A stretch of 64,000 bases of DNA from Colias croceus (Eukaryota; Arthropoda; Insecta; Lepidoptera; Pieridae): assembly GCF_905220415.1 (NCBI RefSeq), contig NC_059539.1, positions 8,494,001 through 8,558,000 of the forward strand. The letters run 5' to 3'. Position numbers and translations under genes: made by a program. Below the pieces are notes generated by a model that worked only from the letters and a program-made list of their open reading frames with translations, made no database searches and was not told where the DNA came from. Shown one piece after another: positions 38,042 to 51,600 of the stretch. The stretch's first letter is position 1. Every line of letters starts with the position of its first letter.

Positions 38042-39751
38042 GAAGTTTAGTATGAAATTTGATCTGCTAGTAACATTCAAAACCACTTTAAAAAATATTT
38101 AACGGACAGTCAGCATGGATTCACTAAGGCTCGTTCCACAGTAACTAACCTAGTTCATTTTTCACAAAATATTATTTCTGCCATAGACCGCAAACAGCAA
38201 GTCGACGTCATATACACCGATTTTAAAAAGGCGTTTGACATGGTTCCTCACAATATTTTACTTCACAAACTAGCTACAATTGGTTTTTCTGGGTCGCTTT
38301 TGAAATGGTTGGGTAGTTATTTGCACTCACGTGCGTTCTACGTGGTAGTAAATGGGTTCGATTCTCCGTATTATAGCATCAAATCTGGCGTACCACAAGG
38401 CTCGCACTTAGGCCCCGTGTTATTTAATATATTTATTAATGACATTGTTAGCTGTTTCCGTAACTCCACACCATACCTGTTTGCGGACGATCTGAAATTT
38501 ATGCGTGTAATAACTCGTATTGAGGACACTTTTCTTCTTCAAGAGGACTTTAATAACCTTGTAAATTGGTGTAAATCAAATGGCATGAAGCTGAATATAG
38601 GAAAATGCTCATATATAACTTTTTCACGTAAACATGTTGCCATTAACTCAAAATATTATGCCAATAATCAAGAATTAGGGAGAGTGGATAGTATAAAAGA
38701 TTTGGGCGTTACTTTTGATAAAAAATTTACTTTTCTAGAACACATTGAAAACGTTGTAAAGAGGGCCAACCAGATGCTCGGGTTCGTAATCAGAAACGCA
38801 AGATTATTCAAATGTCCTAAGACTAAGATTATCCTTTATAATACCTTTGTACGTAATGTATTAGAATACTGCTCTGTAGTGTGGCGCCCTCACTTTGCTA
38901 CACATTCACTTCGATTAGAGCGCGTGCAAAAAAGGTTTATATGGCACCTTGCTTACAGTCAAAACATTAGTAAAAGTCTGATTTCGTACTCTAAGCGTTT
39001 GGAATATTTTGGAATGGTTTCTTTAGAGAAAAGGCGCGACAATTTTGATATTTTATTTTTATACAAACTAATTAGAAATCATATTGACTGCCCCCAATTG
39101 CTTTCTCTGATTGGATTCCGGACGCCTAGTAAATTTCCACGTAAACCGATCCCACTATTATCGGTGCCTATCATGAGGACCACTTTGGGTTCCTTCTCTC
39201 CCATACCAAGAATATGTAGAAATTACAATCGAATAGTAAATCATACACTAGATATACATTTTGATAATATTGGAAAATTTAAACAGACGATGTAAGCGAT
39301 CAACCATGTCAGTGTTTAATCATACTAGGTACCTCTCTTTTATACATGATGTTGTTGTTTATTTATGTTGGAAAATGAATTAATTCTACACTTTATATTA
39401 ATTATTTACTTTTAATTTTATATAATATTATGTAGTCAATTTTAAGGTAACGTTTTAATTTTATTTGTTTAGATTTCAATTAATTTTATTTCATTTGATT
39501 GATATATTGTTATTTAAGTTTCATCAAGTGATTATTTTAAAATGTAATTTATTAAGTTAAAATGTATTTAGTTAATCTGTTTATTTTTATTATTATTATT
39601 TTTTTTTGTAATTTTTGTAGTGCATGCAGTGCTCATTTTTTATTAGTTGTCATCACGTCCTATATTTTTTGTGTATTTTTTATGTAAAAACTGATGTACA
39701 GCTGCTAATGAGCCTTAATAAAATAAAATAAAAAAAAATAAAAAAAACATG
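38042..39751 (+). mobile_element. 5'-truncated non-LTR retrotransposon
   Basis: The body is the C-terminal part of a reverse-transcriptase ORF, a 3' UTR of about 450 bases and an (AAATAAAA)-type tail (39717-39748). Motif spacing (HGFTKARST, YTDFKKAFD, SGVPQGS, FADD, then a C-terminal basic region) fits the Jockey/CR1-like side of LINEs. A near-matching 9-mer, TATGGTACG (38033-38041) and TATGATACG (39752-39760), may be the decayed target duplication. It lies antisense to the T-box gene. Confidence 0.8.
38063..39295 (+). pseudogene. LINE reverse transcriptase, N-truncated
   Basis: The frame is open from 38063 to TAA at 39293-39295, about 410 residues. The first in-frame Met (38240) is internal. 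Fingers/palm motifs are in order: Q-HGFTKARSTVTNL, VIYTDFKKAFDMVPH (first catalytic Asp), SGVPQGSHLGPVLFNIFIND, and LFADDLKFM with the catalytic DD (about 38485). Thumb-like sequence follows, including a CSVVWRP block. The endonuclease and the RT start are missing, so it is a dead copy, yet no internal stop has accumulated, so the insertion is fairly young. Confidence 0.85.
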
Positions 39752-39831
39752 TATGATACGATCCGAGTTATACATAAATCAGATGAACCGTTAGATTTAA
39801 TACAAATTTATAACAGCTTAAGTAATAGAAT

Positions 39832-40121
39832 CATCATCAGCAGCCATATTCCCAGTGCAGGGATACGGACCTTAGGAGGCCTCCTATGAGGGTATAGGTC
39901 CTAATGCCACCACGCTGGTTGGATGGCTGGCAGATATTGTGGATCTTTTTGAGCCTTCGACGTGTCATGCTCCTAACGAAGTTTTTCTTCATTGTTTCGA
40001 GCAGCGATTATATTATCAATATGCACAGATAAATTGAAAAATTCCTGCAAGCTCGCTTCGTCTCGAGCCATCGATTTATCGTTTGAAGTCCGAGGGCCTC
40101 ACTACTGAGCCACTACTGCTT
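39832..40121 (-). mobile_element. tRNA-derived SINE, minus strand
   Basis: It is flanked by an exact 11-bp duplication AGTAATAGAAT (39821-39831 and 40122-40132). On the minus strand the head has TGGCTCAGTAG (A-box) and the tail ends in ATGATG just after a GGCTGCTGATGATG section. Shared text with 53461-53775 shows they are one family. Its middle is more diverged and carries a small insertion or deletion compared with that copy. Confidence 0.85.
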
Positions 40122-43100
40122 AGTAATAGAATATAACCAATTAATAACACAAAAATCATTAAGAGTTCTTAAAGCATTAAGGAAAATGCTAATTAAAAAG
40201 ACAAAACATATGGTGTTTACAAAAACCATTAATGCATCTAAGCAAAAAAACGCCAGGGATCCAGCCACGGACGGTGACTTGTATAATTACAGGGTGAAAC
40301 GCGAACTAGGAAATCAAACAAATATGATGTATTCGATTTTAATGCACCCCTAAATGGACCGAAGCGCTTCCTGCCGCCCGATGGCGATAACATCACGCCG
40401 CTGCTTATTTATAACGCAACCATTCTTTTTTTTTTCAATTTTAAACGGTGCTCTTATAATTTCGAAGGTTAAACAAGCAATCATAGATAAGATAACCGTA
40501 CCCCCTCATTTGTCCGTCCACTAATATAATAGGACACTTGTCCAGGATAAACTTCCAACCATCTCGTCTATTTATACCGTTACATGAATACGAGCCTACG
40601 ATAAAACTCCTGCAGTGTATCATAAAACGCAGGAGTGAAAGAAAGAAATATTAGCGTCCATAAAACACGAACGCAGTGTCAACCTTCCAATAAGTGTAAT
40701 AATAAATGCGAGAAACCTATAAAATTCTCAGAGGCAGAACCTTAACGCGACGATAAGGCACGGTGTATTGTTGGTATCGTCGAGGTGAGCGGTCATAAAT
40801 AAATCGTATTAAGGTGCGTTTTGAATAGTTGATCCGTATCGTTGGCGCGGGATCGCTCGTCGTCGACAATAAGTCGCTGTCAGGCGCGTTTATGAGAGAG
40901 CGTGTGTCGCGCGCCACCCAGCTCGGCCGCCTAATGAGCTACATCCATCAAGGCCTGCAATCGATCGCGATTTGAATGCCACAAACAGTTCGAAGCACTT
41001 TGATGAAATGAACTGCAAACGAAACGATTTATAATCCAAACAAGATACACATTTTTCTGCCGTCATGCAAAACAACGACGGATAATTTGCGACTTATTCC
41101 AAATTACCAAGTTCACAACTCATTATTTTTCAAAATAAGTTATTAATTCTAGAACCAGTTAATTTTCAACAAAATTACACAGCAACATTTACGCAGTTAA
41201 CATTTAGCGATGTATCGAATTGTAATTTGTAACATATTCAAACTATCCTTTAATATTTACTACGAGAGAGATAATCGAGATTACTAAAGAATTTTGTTCA
41301 TCGTTTACCTGAGATATGATGAGTGAAGGTCATTCGAAACCAACCAACAAATTACACATATAACTATAACAAAACTGCTCAATTAAAAAACATTTGAATT
41401 TAGATATGGAATCCTAAGCCGAGCTTAACAATTTATTGTAGGTTAGTATGTAGGTACTTAAGATCGTCAAAATGACATTTAACGCATATAGGTCGCCATG
41501 TTTTTATGTTGTTGTGATGCTTCGATGTTTATAGGAAAGTAGATAAAAACTGCAACACTAAAAATTATCAGTAAATTGATGATGGTTTTGCCAATGTTTC
41601 TTTAATTATAAGGCTATCTCCCTTCTCTTTTTCTGCTTTATTATCCAAAAAAATTTCTTCATTTGCTTGATAATTAAAAATTGCAAGTTATTCCTCAAAA
41701 AAAACATAATTAAAAAATGTAACATTTACTCATGAGTCCAGTTTTGCAAATGCATTACGAGTTGACTGTTGAAAGTTAATGAATGAGCATTCGAAATGAT
41801 GTTTAATAATATCCATTTCATTAAGCAATTAGCCTTTGCATGCAAACAGTTAAAAATTATACATTTTACGGATATTAAAGTCAATAAACCTGTTGTCAGT
41901 CGACTACGAGGCTACTTTGTCTCATTTGCATAATTCATTAATAAAAAACGCTACATGATTTCCACTGATAAGCGTTATAAATATTATAGAATAGTCTCAC
42001 AGCCGCGTCTACGTGAATATATTCTGCAGTTGGCAAATGGATGATCAAGATAATTGACCTCAACAATAAAGCGAACTCAATAAAAATTGCTCGTGTGTAA
42101 CAGTCGAGAATAAGTAATTACAGTATTTAAAAAGGTGCTTACACGAAGAGCTCGATTAATAATTACCTACAGTAACGGACAACAGGCAGAAAAATAGAAT
42201 CTATAAGAGCACAAATTCACTGCTCCTTGGCAAATGTAAATTATTTACATTTCTTTATACTGTTTGATGACGATGCGATGTGGTGAAAAAGCCGCAGCCT
42301 TGTGACAAATAAGTATGTACGAGAAGGATGTAATTTGAAGTAATTGGGAACAATTACGGGAAACCGCTTCCGGTGAGAGGCGCGAAACAGTGCCCATTCA
42401 ATATTATTTGACATGCAATTGTTTTTAGTTTTTATTCTTAAATGTATACAAGATGACAATCATGATTACTCGAGCGTGACATTAATACCACAGTTGACAG
42501 ATATATACTAGTGTTAATACGACTTAATACCTAGAAGCTCCATAAAAAAAACAAAAGCAAATACACCTATATTAGGTATGTCTTTGCCGTCTTTTGCATA
42601 AAAATGATTAAAAAAACTCGGATAAATTTGACCTTATAAGTTAACGGTATTTACAGATGTGCAAATAAATGTAAGTCAGATATAGCATTGAAATGTTTGA
42701 CTTTAAGATACTCATCTGATGAATTTCCATGCACCTTCATTTAGACATTAAACTTATGTAGCCGTCAGTTTACTTACGAATAAATATTTTATAAGTATTT
42801 ATGTGAAAAAATAAACGCCTAACTGTAATAAAATGGAAATACATTTTTAACACAGTTTTATACTTTTTAAAATCTTTTGAGTTATACCGCGAGACTGTCG
42901 TTATTTTTATCAGTAGGTAACTCAATTTTTTGAGAACACCTTAATTAACACAGCATACATGAAGTTAGTAACTAGTAACATTATCGGTTCCGGAATTGCA
43001 TAGTATCTATCAGAATTAATTCTTATCAATAAAATAACATTAATGCTTAGTTAAATTGAAATGTTAACAGGAAGTATTGTATTTGCGCTCACCGATGACA

Positions 43101-44548
43101 ATAATAAAAGAGAGTCGTTAAAAAGCCACTCGTACAGCCTAGGCTTCGTACAAAACAATTTATATTTGACATAGAAATATCACTGAACGTTGATAAAGTA
43201 TCTTGAATGTATTCATCAGTTATTTTACGCCAGTCGATTACATAATGTAGTTACATGGCTTATTATATTAGAAGCATGACTGGTTTCCATGAAATGTCAT
43301 CCAGTTTGCGGACAGAACTCGCACGCAACTCGATACCCGCTCACCGTTTACGATATCCCATTTGCACTCAATAAAGAAAACGATTGTGACCTTTCGATAA
43401 TAATTATACGCTCATCTAAAACGAGAGCACTAACAATTATACATGTAATATCTCGGAGGAGTTTATCGGTAAGTGCTGTTAGTAATGAGCGAGTGCGAAT
43501 TTAATAAGGAATTAGTGTCAATGGCGGCACGTGCGGCGTGTCAACTGTGTCACTCTTGCATCGCGTTATATCGCTCGTCGCCACGCGCCCGCACATGATA
43601 CCGGGCTAATCTCTCCATTCAAAATAAAATATCGAATTACCGGCAACCGATATAAATAATGATCTAAGATAAAGTTGTACTACGGTTAGCGGTTTGTGTA
43701 GGTTGAAAATATTAGAACTGCTTAATTTCTGTCTCACAGAATAATTCACGAGTGGAGCGACGGAAAGGTTTTATAAATTCAAAGTATTTACTTCACGGCC
43801 GTCACGCGAACTGTCAGCCCGTCATTGTAATAGCGGCTCAAAAATACACAAATTGACGCTTGATACGTTTCGTCGTCTCGCGGGTAATGGTGCGAAATGG
43901 AGCTCATTTTATTACTTATAAAAAGGAAGGGTCTTCGACTCGTCTCGAGCTCTTTGTGTGGATGACTAACGTTTTCGCAAAATGAGCAACAATTATTTAT
44001 TTCAACGATATTTTGACTTTCGAGTCCATCACTTCAGCCGAGTCAGCGATCAATTTGTTGCTCGAAGACAACCTCTTCATCAGGAACTTTATTCACGGAA
44101 CATGAAAAATAATGGAGACATAAATATTGTGAATAGTGACGTTTTGTAAACGAGCACAGCGCAATGTGTGTAAAGTAGCCACGCAGCAGGGAGCCGCAGT
44201 ACCTACAGGCCAACGCCTGCCTAATTAAAAATTCCTCTTTGTTTTTCCTTCAAGATTGTAGTTATTCGAGAAACGTTTGATTATTCAACGCTGCTAATAT
44301 ACGAGCTGGTAATGGTACATTAAAATACTAACCGTATACCTTCAACACGTTTTATTTATGTAATATTGTGTATACTTTTTCATTTCCTCCATATATGCAT
44401 ATGAGTTTAGCAAAAACATAAAGGAATGGGATACGAACACAACCATTAGTACATCATTTACGCAGAAATTAATACGGTAATCGATCAAATGTTTTATGCA
44501 AAATTAAAGAAATAGGTACTTACTACTTACTTATACAAAATTAAATGA

Positions 44549-44579
44549 ATTAAATTGGAGTAATAAACTCCAATTTAAT
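44549..44579. repeat. Perfect inverted repeat, 13-bp arms
   Basis: ATTAAATTGGAGT (44549-44561) and ACTCCAATTTAAT (44567-44579) flank a 5-base AATAA loop. It is a perfect short hairpin in otherwise featureless intron sequence. Role unknown. Confidence 0.75.
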
Positions 44580-47500
44580 AATTTCGTACAGATGTAAAAA
44601 TAAAAAGCGAAAAATCATCTACAATTAACGGTTACAATTTCTTTAATTTTCATAATTAAAAACTTTATAGAACGCAACTTCAAACGAAACCCATTCTGAC
44701 ATTAGTAGTCATAAACGGTTTCCGATAAAAACATAACACTAATTAATGTTAAACAGCTATCATAAAGCAGTTAAATTTTAACAAGGTGCTCCTTAATACT
44801 TTATCGGCGAAATCTTACGATGGGCTCCACTATAAGACATTTCCGGTAAGCCCTTTGCCCGACTATTGTTAATACGCAACATTCGTCATAAATTACAAAG
44901 TTATGTTGAAATGTGACTGCTTAAGTGCTGATCTTGGTAATATAATTACTGACATAATTTCCTTTTATTACTGCATATAATATCGACAACGCATTTGGAC
45001 TAGAGAATGAATTAACGTCATCTGTTGACTCATCAAATAAAGGTTAAACGTAAGTTTATTTTTATAAATCGACACAATTCCTTAAATAGTGATAATGCAA
45101 TGTGAATACATACGTCTGACAAACTTAAAATTTACAATCAATCTGCCTACTAAAATACCAAATAATCCCCGCGTAATATAAATTATCGATACAATAAAAA
45201 AATTGCAATCAATGGTCATCAAATAATAGATATTTTTATGGAACGGTTCAGGCGGCTATAAAAAGTAATGAATTCGTCTAATATGACACATACGAAATAA
45301 GCATAAGAATAAAAAACAGTTCATGTAATTAGGTTTATTATGAACTTAGAATTTGGAGTAAATTGTGAGTCGTCGCTGAGATTACGCTGTAATTATCTGT
45401 TTTACACGCTCCTAATGGCTTCATTCCGCTAATGACCGTCTCCCGTCCTTTTTGTTCATACCAACTCAGATAAATTTAAACTTTATTAAAATTATATTCG
45501 CAAGTAAGTGTTAATTAAAATGACATTTTTTAACTTTGAGAGCTTGCATTGAATCTACCAGACTAAGAAGCTATATTGAACAAGCTGATAAACATTTCAA
45601 ACAAGAAGAAACCAACATAAAATTAGCCATACAAAACAAACTTTAATAAAACAAAAATGACATTGAAATTGGATCATCTGATGAAGCGCTACAACGCTTC
45701 CTTTCGTTTCCTTTCGGTTTAAGGTGTACAAGTTATTGCAGATTATAAACCGTGGAAGCGTGGAAGGAAGGAGCGTAATTTAGCTGTGAAACCAGAATGT
45801 GAACATTTTATCTGGTCCGCTGTCGGCGCTTCAATTATCGCATCAGCGTAATGTAATGCGCTATAACAATATCACGCACAATTATAACTGCATTAGCGTC
45901 AACGTTTATTGCTAAATTGCATATAAAGGTAAACATTATTTGGCCCCAGGAAGTCTTTGTTTGGGACAGAAGGTTATGATCAGGAATTGTAATTTGTGTA
46001 AGTTATTTTGTGTTCACCTGATATAATAATTTGCACCTGCCAATACGCTGGGATAGGAAACTGTCATAGAGATACCTACTTTCAATCACGGCTGTATGAT
46101 GTATCTGTAGTAAAGTTCAATTTAATTTTATAATTTACTTGAATTAAGATAAGGGGATTAAATAGGCATTTAACATGGAATATAGGTCATGGCAGTATTC
46201 TTATTCGTTTAAAACATCTTTATATTATATTTTACCTTCATAATATATTCAACAAAGTAACATTTATAATTAAATTGTTCACGCTAATATTAACAATGCA
46301 AAAATACATTACAAGAAATACTTAGTTACATTGTGTGGGAACGTCAGTATGTACATATAATATATTTAAATACACTTTCAATAAGTTATTTAAATATTGA
46401 TATATAAAAACTCAACACAAATTATACAGTACAATATCTCGATTAGCCTCAGCGATTCAACCGTAAAACCGTCATATTATCCGACAGAGCGTAACGCAGC
46501 TGCAGGTGTCTTCAATCTTCGTACAAACATCGCTGATGGATATTTATACGAATACTGGTTATACGACGTGATGTTATTCAGTATTCTCAATAGGAATTAC
46601 TTATAGATAGATAATTTAGATCGCTAGGTTCGTCATATAAGGACACACAATACCCAGTGAAACACATTTAAGGAACAAAAGAATCTAAAGATGTTTGAAT
46701 GATATTGTAAATTCAAATAAACAATTAACATGTTAAAAGTAAACAGTAATTTTAATGTAATTATAGATAAACAACTCATAACCAAACGAAAAACAAGTAA
46801 TATATTCATACATAAAACCTTATCAATAACAAGCACTGAGAGTGAAAAAAGTCGTTCCATCTCAAATTAACATATCAACCTATTAATGAACATGTTTACA
46901 CGATTACCTAATAGCTCAAGATACGAATGGGCAGAAAGAGGAATTCGTCATATTCAAGTTGTGGTTACGTCAAAAGAACTACAAAGCGACATGAACGGTT
47001 GTCAACCAATGATGGATCGTGCGGAGTCTGGACCCGGTCGTTATGTTACCATTACCGATGATCGATCACCGCCGGCGGCGCCGGACACCCGACAAATTTA
47101 ATTTAGACTGCTAATGCTATCGTAGATAAAGCGATTATGCATGTGCGAAGCTTTGATTAACTTATTCGGAGACTGCGACCTACGATCCGACAAATTGTAA
47201 ACATGGGAAGGACAATCTGCCAGAATGTTTAGATATTATTGTGGAAGCAAAATCGTAACTATGTTTTATACACATAGGAAATTTTTTTATGTAAGTCTAC
47301 TTTTTATTTCTATCGTGGCGGATGTAGCAAGTTGAACAGTTTTTTATCATCATAAAGTAGTTAGTAACAAAGGTTGAATATATTTTAAGAAAAATAGTTG
47401 GAGTCTTGTTAATTAGAATTTAGAACATATAGTATTATCCTCTAGTTAGATGTTATCAATATTGCCGTATCGAATGTTCCGCACGTCACGTCATCTTTCA

Positions 47501-48030
47501 ACAGAACATGCATCCTGATCGTCGCCATTAAAACACGCAACGCCTCACATTCCATCGTATAAAATTTCACAGAATTATTCCCATCCCAGAACGGCATTGA
47601 ACTCATAATACCTCGTACGTAATAATAAAACTGTAATTTTAGATTTTCTTACATTATTATTAGTTTGTAATACATGCAATAAAGAGTAGCCCTACATTCT
47701 GGCATTTTGTACTCGCATTCCTACATAAACAGAACAATATTTCGTTAATTCCTCGAGCGCGTTGACTGAGCTACATGGTACCATATAAAATTTATAACGT
47801 AATTCCGTTTTAATGAGCACAAATAACATTTACAGGTCGCTCGCGAAGTGATGTAAACTGCTTTAATTGCACCGTTGGAATTGAGCACCGAATGGCTACC
47901 GGCATCGAATCAACACCTCCTATCCGAATGGCTATATAAGCCGGCAGCGATAATTTCACTTTTATATCTAAAGTTTCCGCTTCGCGAAACAATAACGAGT
48001 GCAGGGTTTGCAAAATATGGTAAATGCTTT

Positions 48031-48260
48031 TCACGTTTCCAGCAGACGGCGGTAGACAGGTCGGGAGTATGTATGATTGTATGACGAGGGTGGCGGGTGG
48101 TAAATGCAGTCGGTCGGGGTGATAACACGCGCGGGGAGGGGCGGAGGGTGCTGGGGGCAGACGTCGTCGAGGAGCGTCGGAAGCTGCGATCGATGAAGCG
48201 CGGACACGCCTCGCGCACGTCGCCGACCGCAGCCCACGCCGCAGCCTATGCTTGAATTCG
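48031..48260 (+). promoter_or_regulatory. GC-rich island before the candidate nested gene
   Basis: About 230 bases rich in G+C and CpG interrupt AT-rich intron. Overlapping open frames on the minus strand are explained by the composition. The island lies just upstream of a TATA-like box and the candidate start codon at 48571, so it may be a promoter-proximal region. It could equally be an enhancer of the T-box gene. Confidence 0.3.
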
Positions 48261-48298
48261 ATTTACACGCTAAGCCTTATTCTACAGCGTAAGCTTCG

Positions 48299-48305
48299 TA
48301 TAAAA
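48299..48305 (+). promoter_or_regulatory. TATA-like box
   Basis: TATAAAA lies 270 bases before the candidate start codon at 48571 and next to the GC-rich island. TATA-like strings are frequent in AT-rich DNA, so its value depends on the reality of the nested gene. Confidence 0.25.
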
Positions 48306-48570
48306 CTTCGACGAATAATCCCTCTAGAAATAAAACGAGAACTTCCAGTTAATATATTTAATAACTGGATGACACGCATAGCACCGTTGTCAATCTATTA
48401 AGTCACGTCAGAAGACCGGGACACATCAAGAGCATCAACTGCCACGAGCTGTCAAGAATCCGAGAAACCGACGGGCGTTTAAAACGGGTGTATTGTAGTG
48501 CCTTGTTACTAAGAGGTCGGTGCCTCCACTGCTACATTGATCTCTGCCGAAATCACGAACGTCCAAAAAT

Positions 48571-48647
48571 ATGGACTCAGAATCATTTAAGACTTGTACA
48601 GAACCTACATTCTATCCAATAGAAAATCTACACAACCAACATTTTCT
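48571..48647 (+). CDS. Candidate nested gene, exon 1
   Basis: ATG is in good context (aaaatATGGA). It starts 25 codons plus two bases, reading MDSESFKTCTEPTFYPIENL and on to HNQHF, and is followed by a textbook donor GTAAGTA. An in-frame stop (48538-48540) precedes it. The two leftover bases CT join the first base T of the acceptor exon at 60523 to make a Leu codon, so the frames match. No family is recognised and there is no signal peptide. The intron would be about 11.9 kb, and further exons between cannot be excluded. Evidence is gene structure only; a chance alignment of signals is possible. Confidence 0.35.
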
Positions 48648-48659
48648 GTAAGTAAAAAA

Positions 48660-48684
48660 CAACGACGTCATAATGACGTCGTTG
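48660..48684. promoter_or_regulatory. Palindrome with paired CRE-like sites
   Basis: Arms CAACGACGTCAT and ATGACGTCGTTG flank one central A, a perfect 25-base palindrome. Each arm contains GACGTCAT/ATGACGTC, matching the ATF/CREB-type core TGACGTCA at most positions. It sits 12 bases past the donor of the candidate exon 1. It may be a bZIP binding site; it is also an inverted repeat able to form a hairpin. Confidence 0.45.
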
Positions 48685-51600
48685 GTAAAAAATCTATTCA
48701 AATATTAAACATATCAAATGATCGATCGCAATGTAATGAGAATTCCTTTAAAAAAAAATATATATTACCACGTTATATCTCAGTGGATTATGTACTTAAT
48801 AACGTTATCAGCTTATCTGAAACTTTGACAAAACGGTTAGCTAAGAACTCGATAAGTCGACAGGGACAAAACGAACAACATATCACTCAAACAGGACAGT
48901 CAGAGAGATGAGGGTCATCTCCATGCATTAAGAAGCCTTAAAGGATACAATATAAAGCCCACAATACACGGTTTCAAACTTCGACTTTGTAAGTGACAAG
49001 CGCTTGGAATTCCAAATAATTTTAAAGGATACTGATCTATCGCCGATAACGCGCTAGAAGCGTTTGGTGACAAGTCAGACGCTTACTTGTAATCCGAGAC
49101 ATACTATATCTCAATTTATTGGTTATAAACTTTATCACTTCGATGTAATCATAAAAAACAACGTACGATCGTTATTGTTAATTACGCAGTTTATTTGCAT
49201 TAACGGCGCTGTTGGTAACTAACAATAATTATCTATGTACATCTAAGTTCTTTTATCTTGGACAGCTACTTCATAATTTATAATCACAAAGTAATAACCA
49301 CGAAACTTAAACATGTTTAATGGGGCGCCTGTCAAAATTACCGCAGTGTAACGCTAATAATGAAAGTATAAAATACTTTGGGGTCGGTAGAGGCTCTTTT
49401 AACTATATTTATCCAGCCCTATGTAAAGTTCCACTCTGGTTGATAATAAGGGCTCCTTAAGCGGGGGACGGATTCAGTGGAGAGATTTATCTTGAATATC
49501 TGGAGGCCGTTTGTCAACTTAAGACTTTGGAAACACATTTTTTATACTGATATTTGAATCCCGTCCGCTTTTTTCTCTTTTTATGGTAGTTTGTAATGTT
49601 TACATTGTGTATTATAATGTTAACATAAACAAAAGATTATTAAGATAAATAGCACATTATAATATTACGAGTACCTAGGTATTCATTTTCATATTATGAC
49701 TTCATAAAACAATTTATATAAGTTTCCAATAAGAAATATACTATCTTGATTGAATTCATTGAATACAATGACATACCTACTAGTATTGTCAAAATGATGA
49801 AATTATAGTCAAAACATAATTCATCAGTTTGACTAATTTGATTGTATGTATAACAACAAAAGTACCTACTGAATGCATGTGAAAATGTAGTAACAACACG
49901 CATGTATCAGTTATAAAATCTTATCGGCACGCTATGTACCTAATTAGGACTGTTGTAATATTTATTTATAGCATATAATAATTCTCAGTGTCGCCGAGTT
50001 TATTACACGAAAATATAATCACAGAAGCAGTTAGTATTTTTAACGCAACCCGACGACATATAACGTCAAGATTAACGGTGTACTCGACTTAACAAAACTT
50101 TTATGACTGAGTAACATAAATTAAGCTGCAAAAAATATAACGAGCATTTATAAATTAAAATGTTTTTATGCGTAACAGTAGCGCTCTCGATTCTGTAACC
50201 GCTAACGAGTAATGCCGATACTAAATAAAATTTTAGAGTCGTGTTTTTATGTTGAGGTGTTTATTTTTTACAGCTACTCATAGAATTACAATCAGCGATA
50301 GTGTCATGATATTTGTTGGACCGTTTGACGAGACAAGCTGCACCTGTAGAAGCACGGAGCGGTCGAATTCGGCCGAATGTTAATGAGGCGAGTCAACGTA
50401 ACCCAACGCTCACCTGTCCTATATGAAATAATTTTTATTTACGCAGCCCTCCGGGGATTATGAATATCCAATGCGATATCAGTTCCATCGGTCCGCATAT
50501 TATGTTACAGGTAACCTATGAAGGACCATAATTTACGCTCCGGACAAAGTTTCATCCTAGATGAAGATTATTTTTACTACCGACACCTTCAAGCGCCTAT
50601 TGAGTGTTTACATTTATTTGAAATATGGTGTACTTTGTAGTTGTATACCTTCTTATTACTTATATTGTATTTATAAATATGTCTCAACTTATTGAATGTT
50701 GTGAAAGTCAGTAACGTAATAATCGTACCTAGTTACGTACACGAGTATGTCCATTAAAATATTTCGAGTTTATTGTAAGCAATATAACGTTAAGCAATGT
50801 ACATTCCCATGACTTATCATGTCCGTATACGCTTTGTGAAGGCGAGGGTCATCAATCATGAGTCCGCTCCCGGAGTGACGCCCCGTGACGAATGCCAACC
50901 CAAACACCATTGTGGCCAATGCCACCCACACTTGCAATGCGCCTGCAAAACAGGTGACAGTATAGCCTCTCAATTATGATTTATTCGCCACAAGGTGCAA
51001 AGGTCCGAAACCCCTGCTCTGCCAATTACGAAGCTCGTTCCATGTTCGCGAATTGCAAGTCATTAAAACTATAATTAACTCGTAATTATAGTATATTTGA
51101 CACCTCGTAATAATTATGATCGTGTTTTATAATTGTAACGAAAATTTTAAAAATGTAAGTTAAAATTCTATTATATTTATATTAGGATTAGTTTCTAACC
51201 TAATGATTTCAAAGGATAATTTTTCATACACTATCTTATAGACATTTCATCGACAAATATTGACAGTTCTTTTCAACGACCACAATAACAGTATTGTGAC
51301 ATAATTAATGGTGTGCTGCCAAGGCTTTCCTAGAAGACCTCCTACAGAGTTGTAATGCCCTGTGAAAATTTAAAGGTTGTAAAAACATTAATTTGCGCCA
51401 CACACATTCTACAAAGTTTTTGAAATTTGTAGTACCGATAAATTATTTTCAGACACCTACTAGACTAGAAGTTCATTTCTCACTTCCAGATTTAATGTTT
51501 TTAATAGGTATTCAACTTAATATTTATCAGTATACCAAATATATAAGTTCTTGTCTTCTTATCAACAATAGAAATTAAATTCACTAATGCCCATAGAAAT

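Noticed and set aside
47910..48237. Minus-strand frames of about 70-100 codons
   Set aside because: They arise from the GC-rich island; they have no splice link to the T-box gene and mutually overlapping frames.
48594..48911. 105-codon plus-strand frame overlapping the candidate exon 1
   Set aside because: It begins with TTG, runs through the CRE-like palindrome, is Lys/Asn/Ser-rich as expected of AT-rich noncoding DNA, and competes with the better-supported exon frame.
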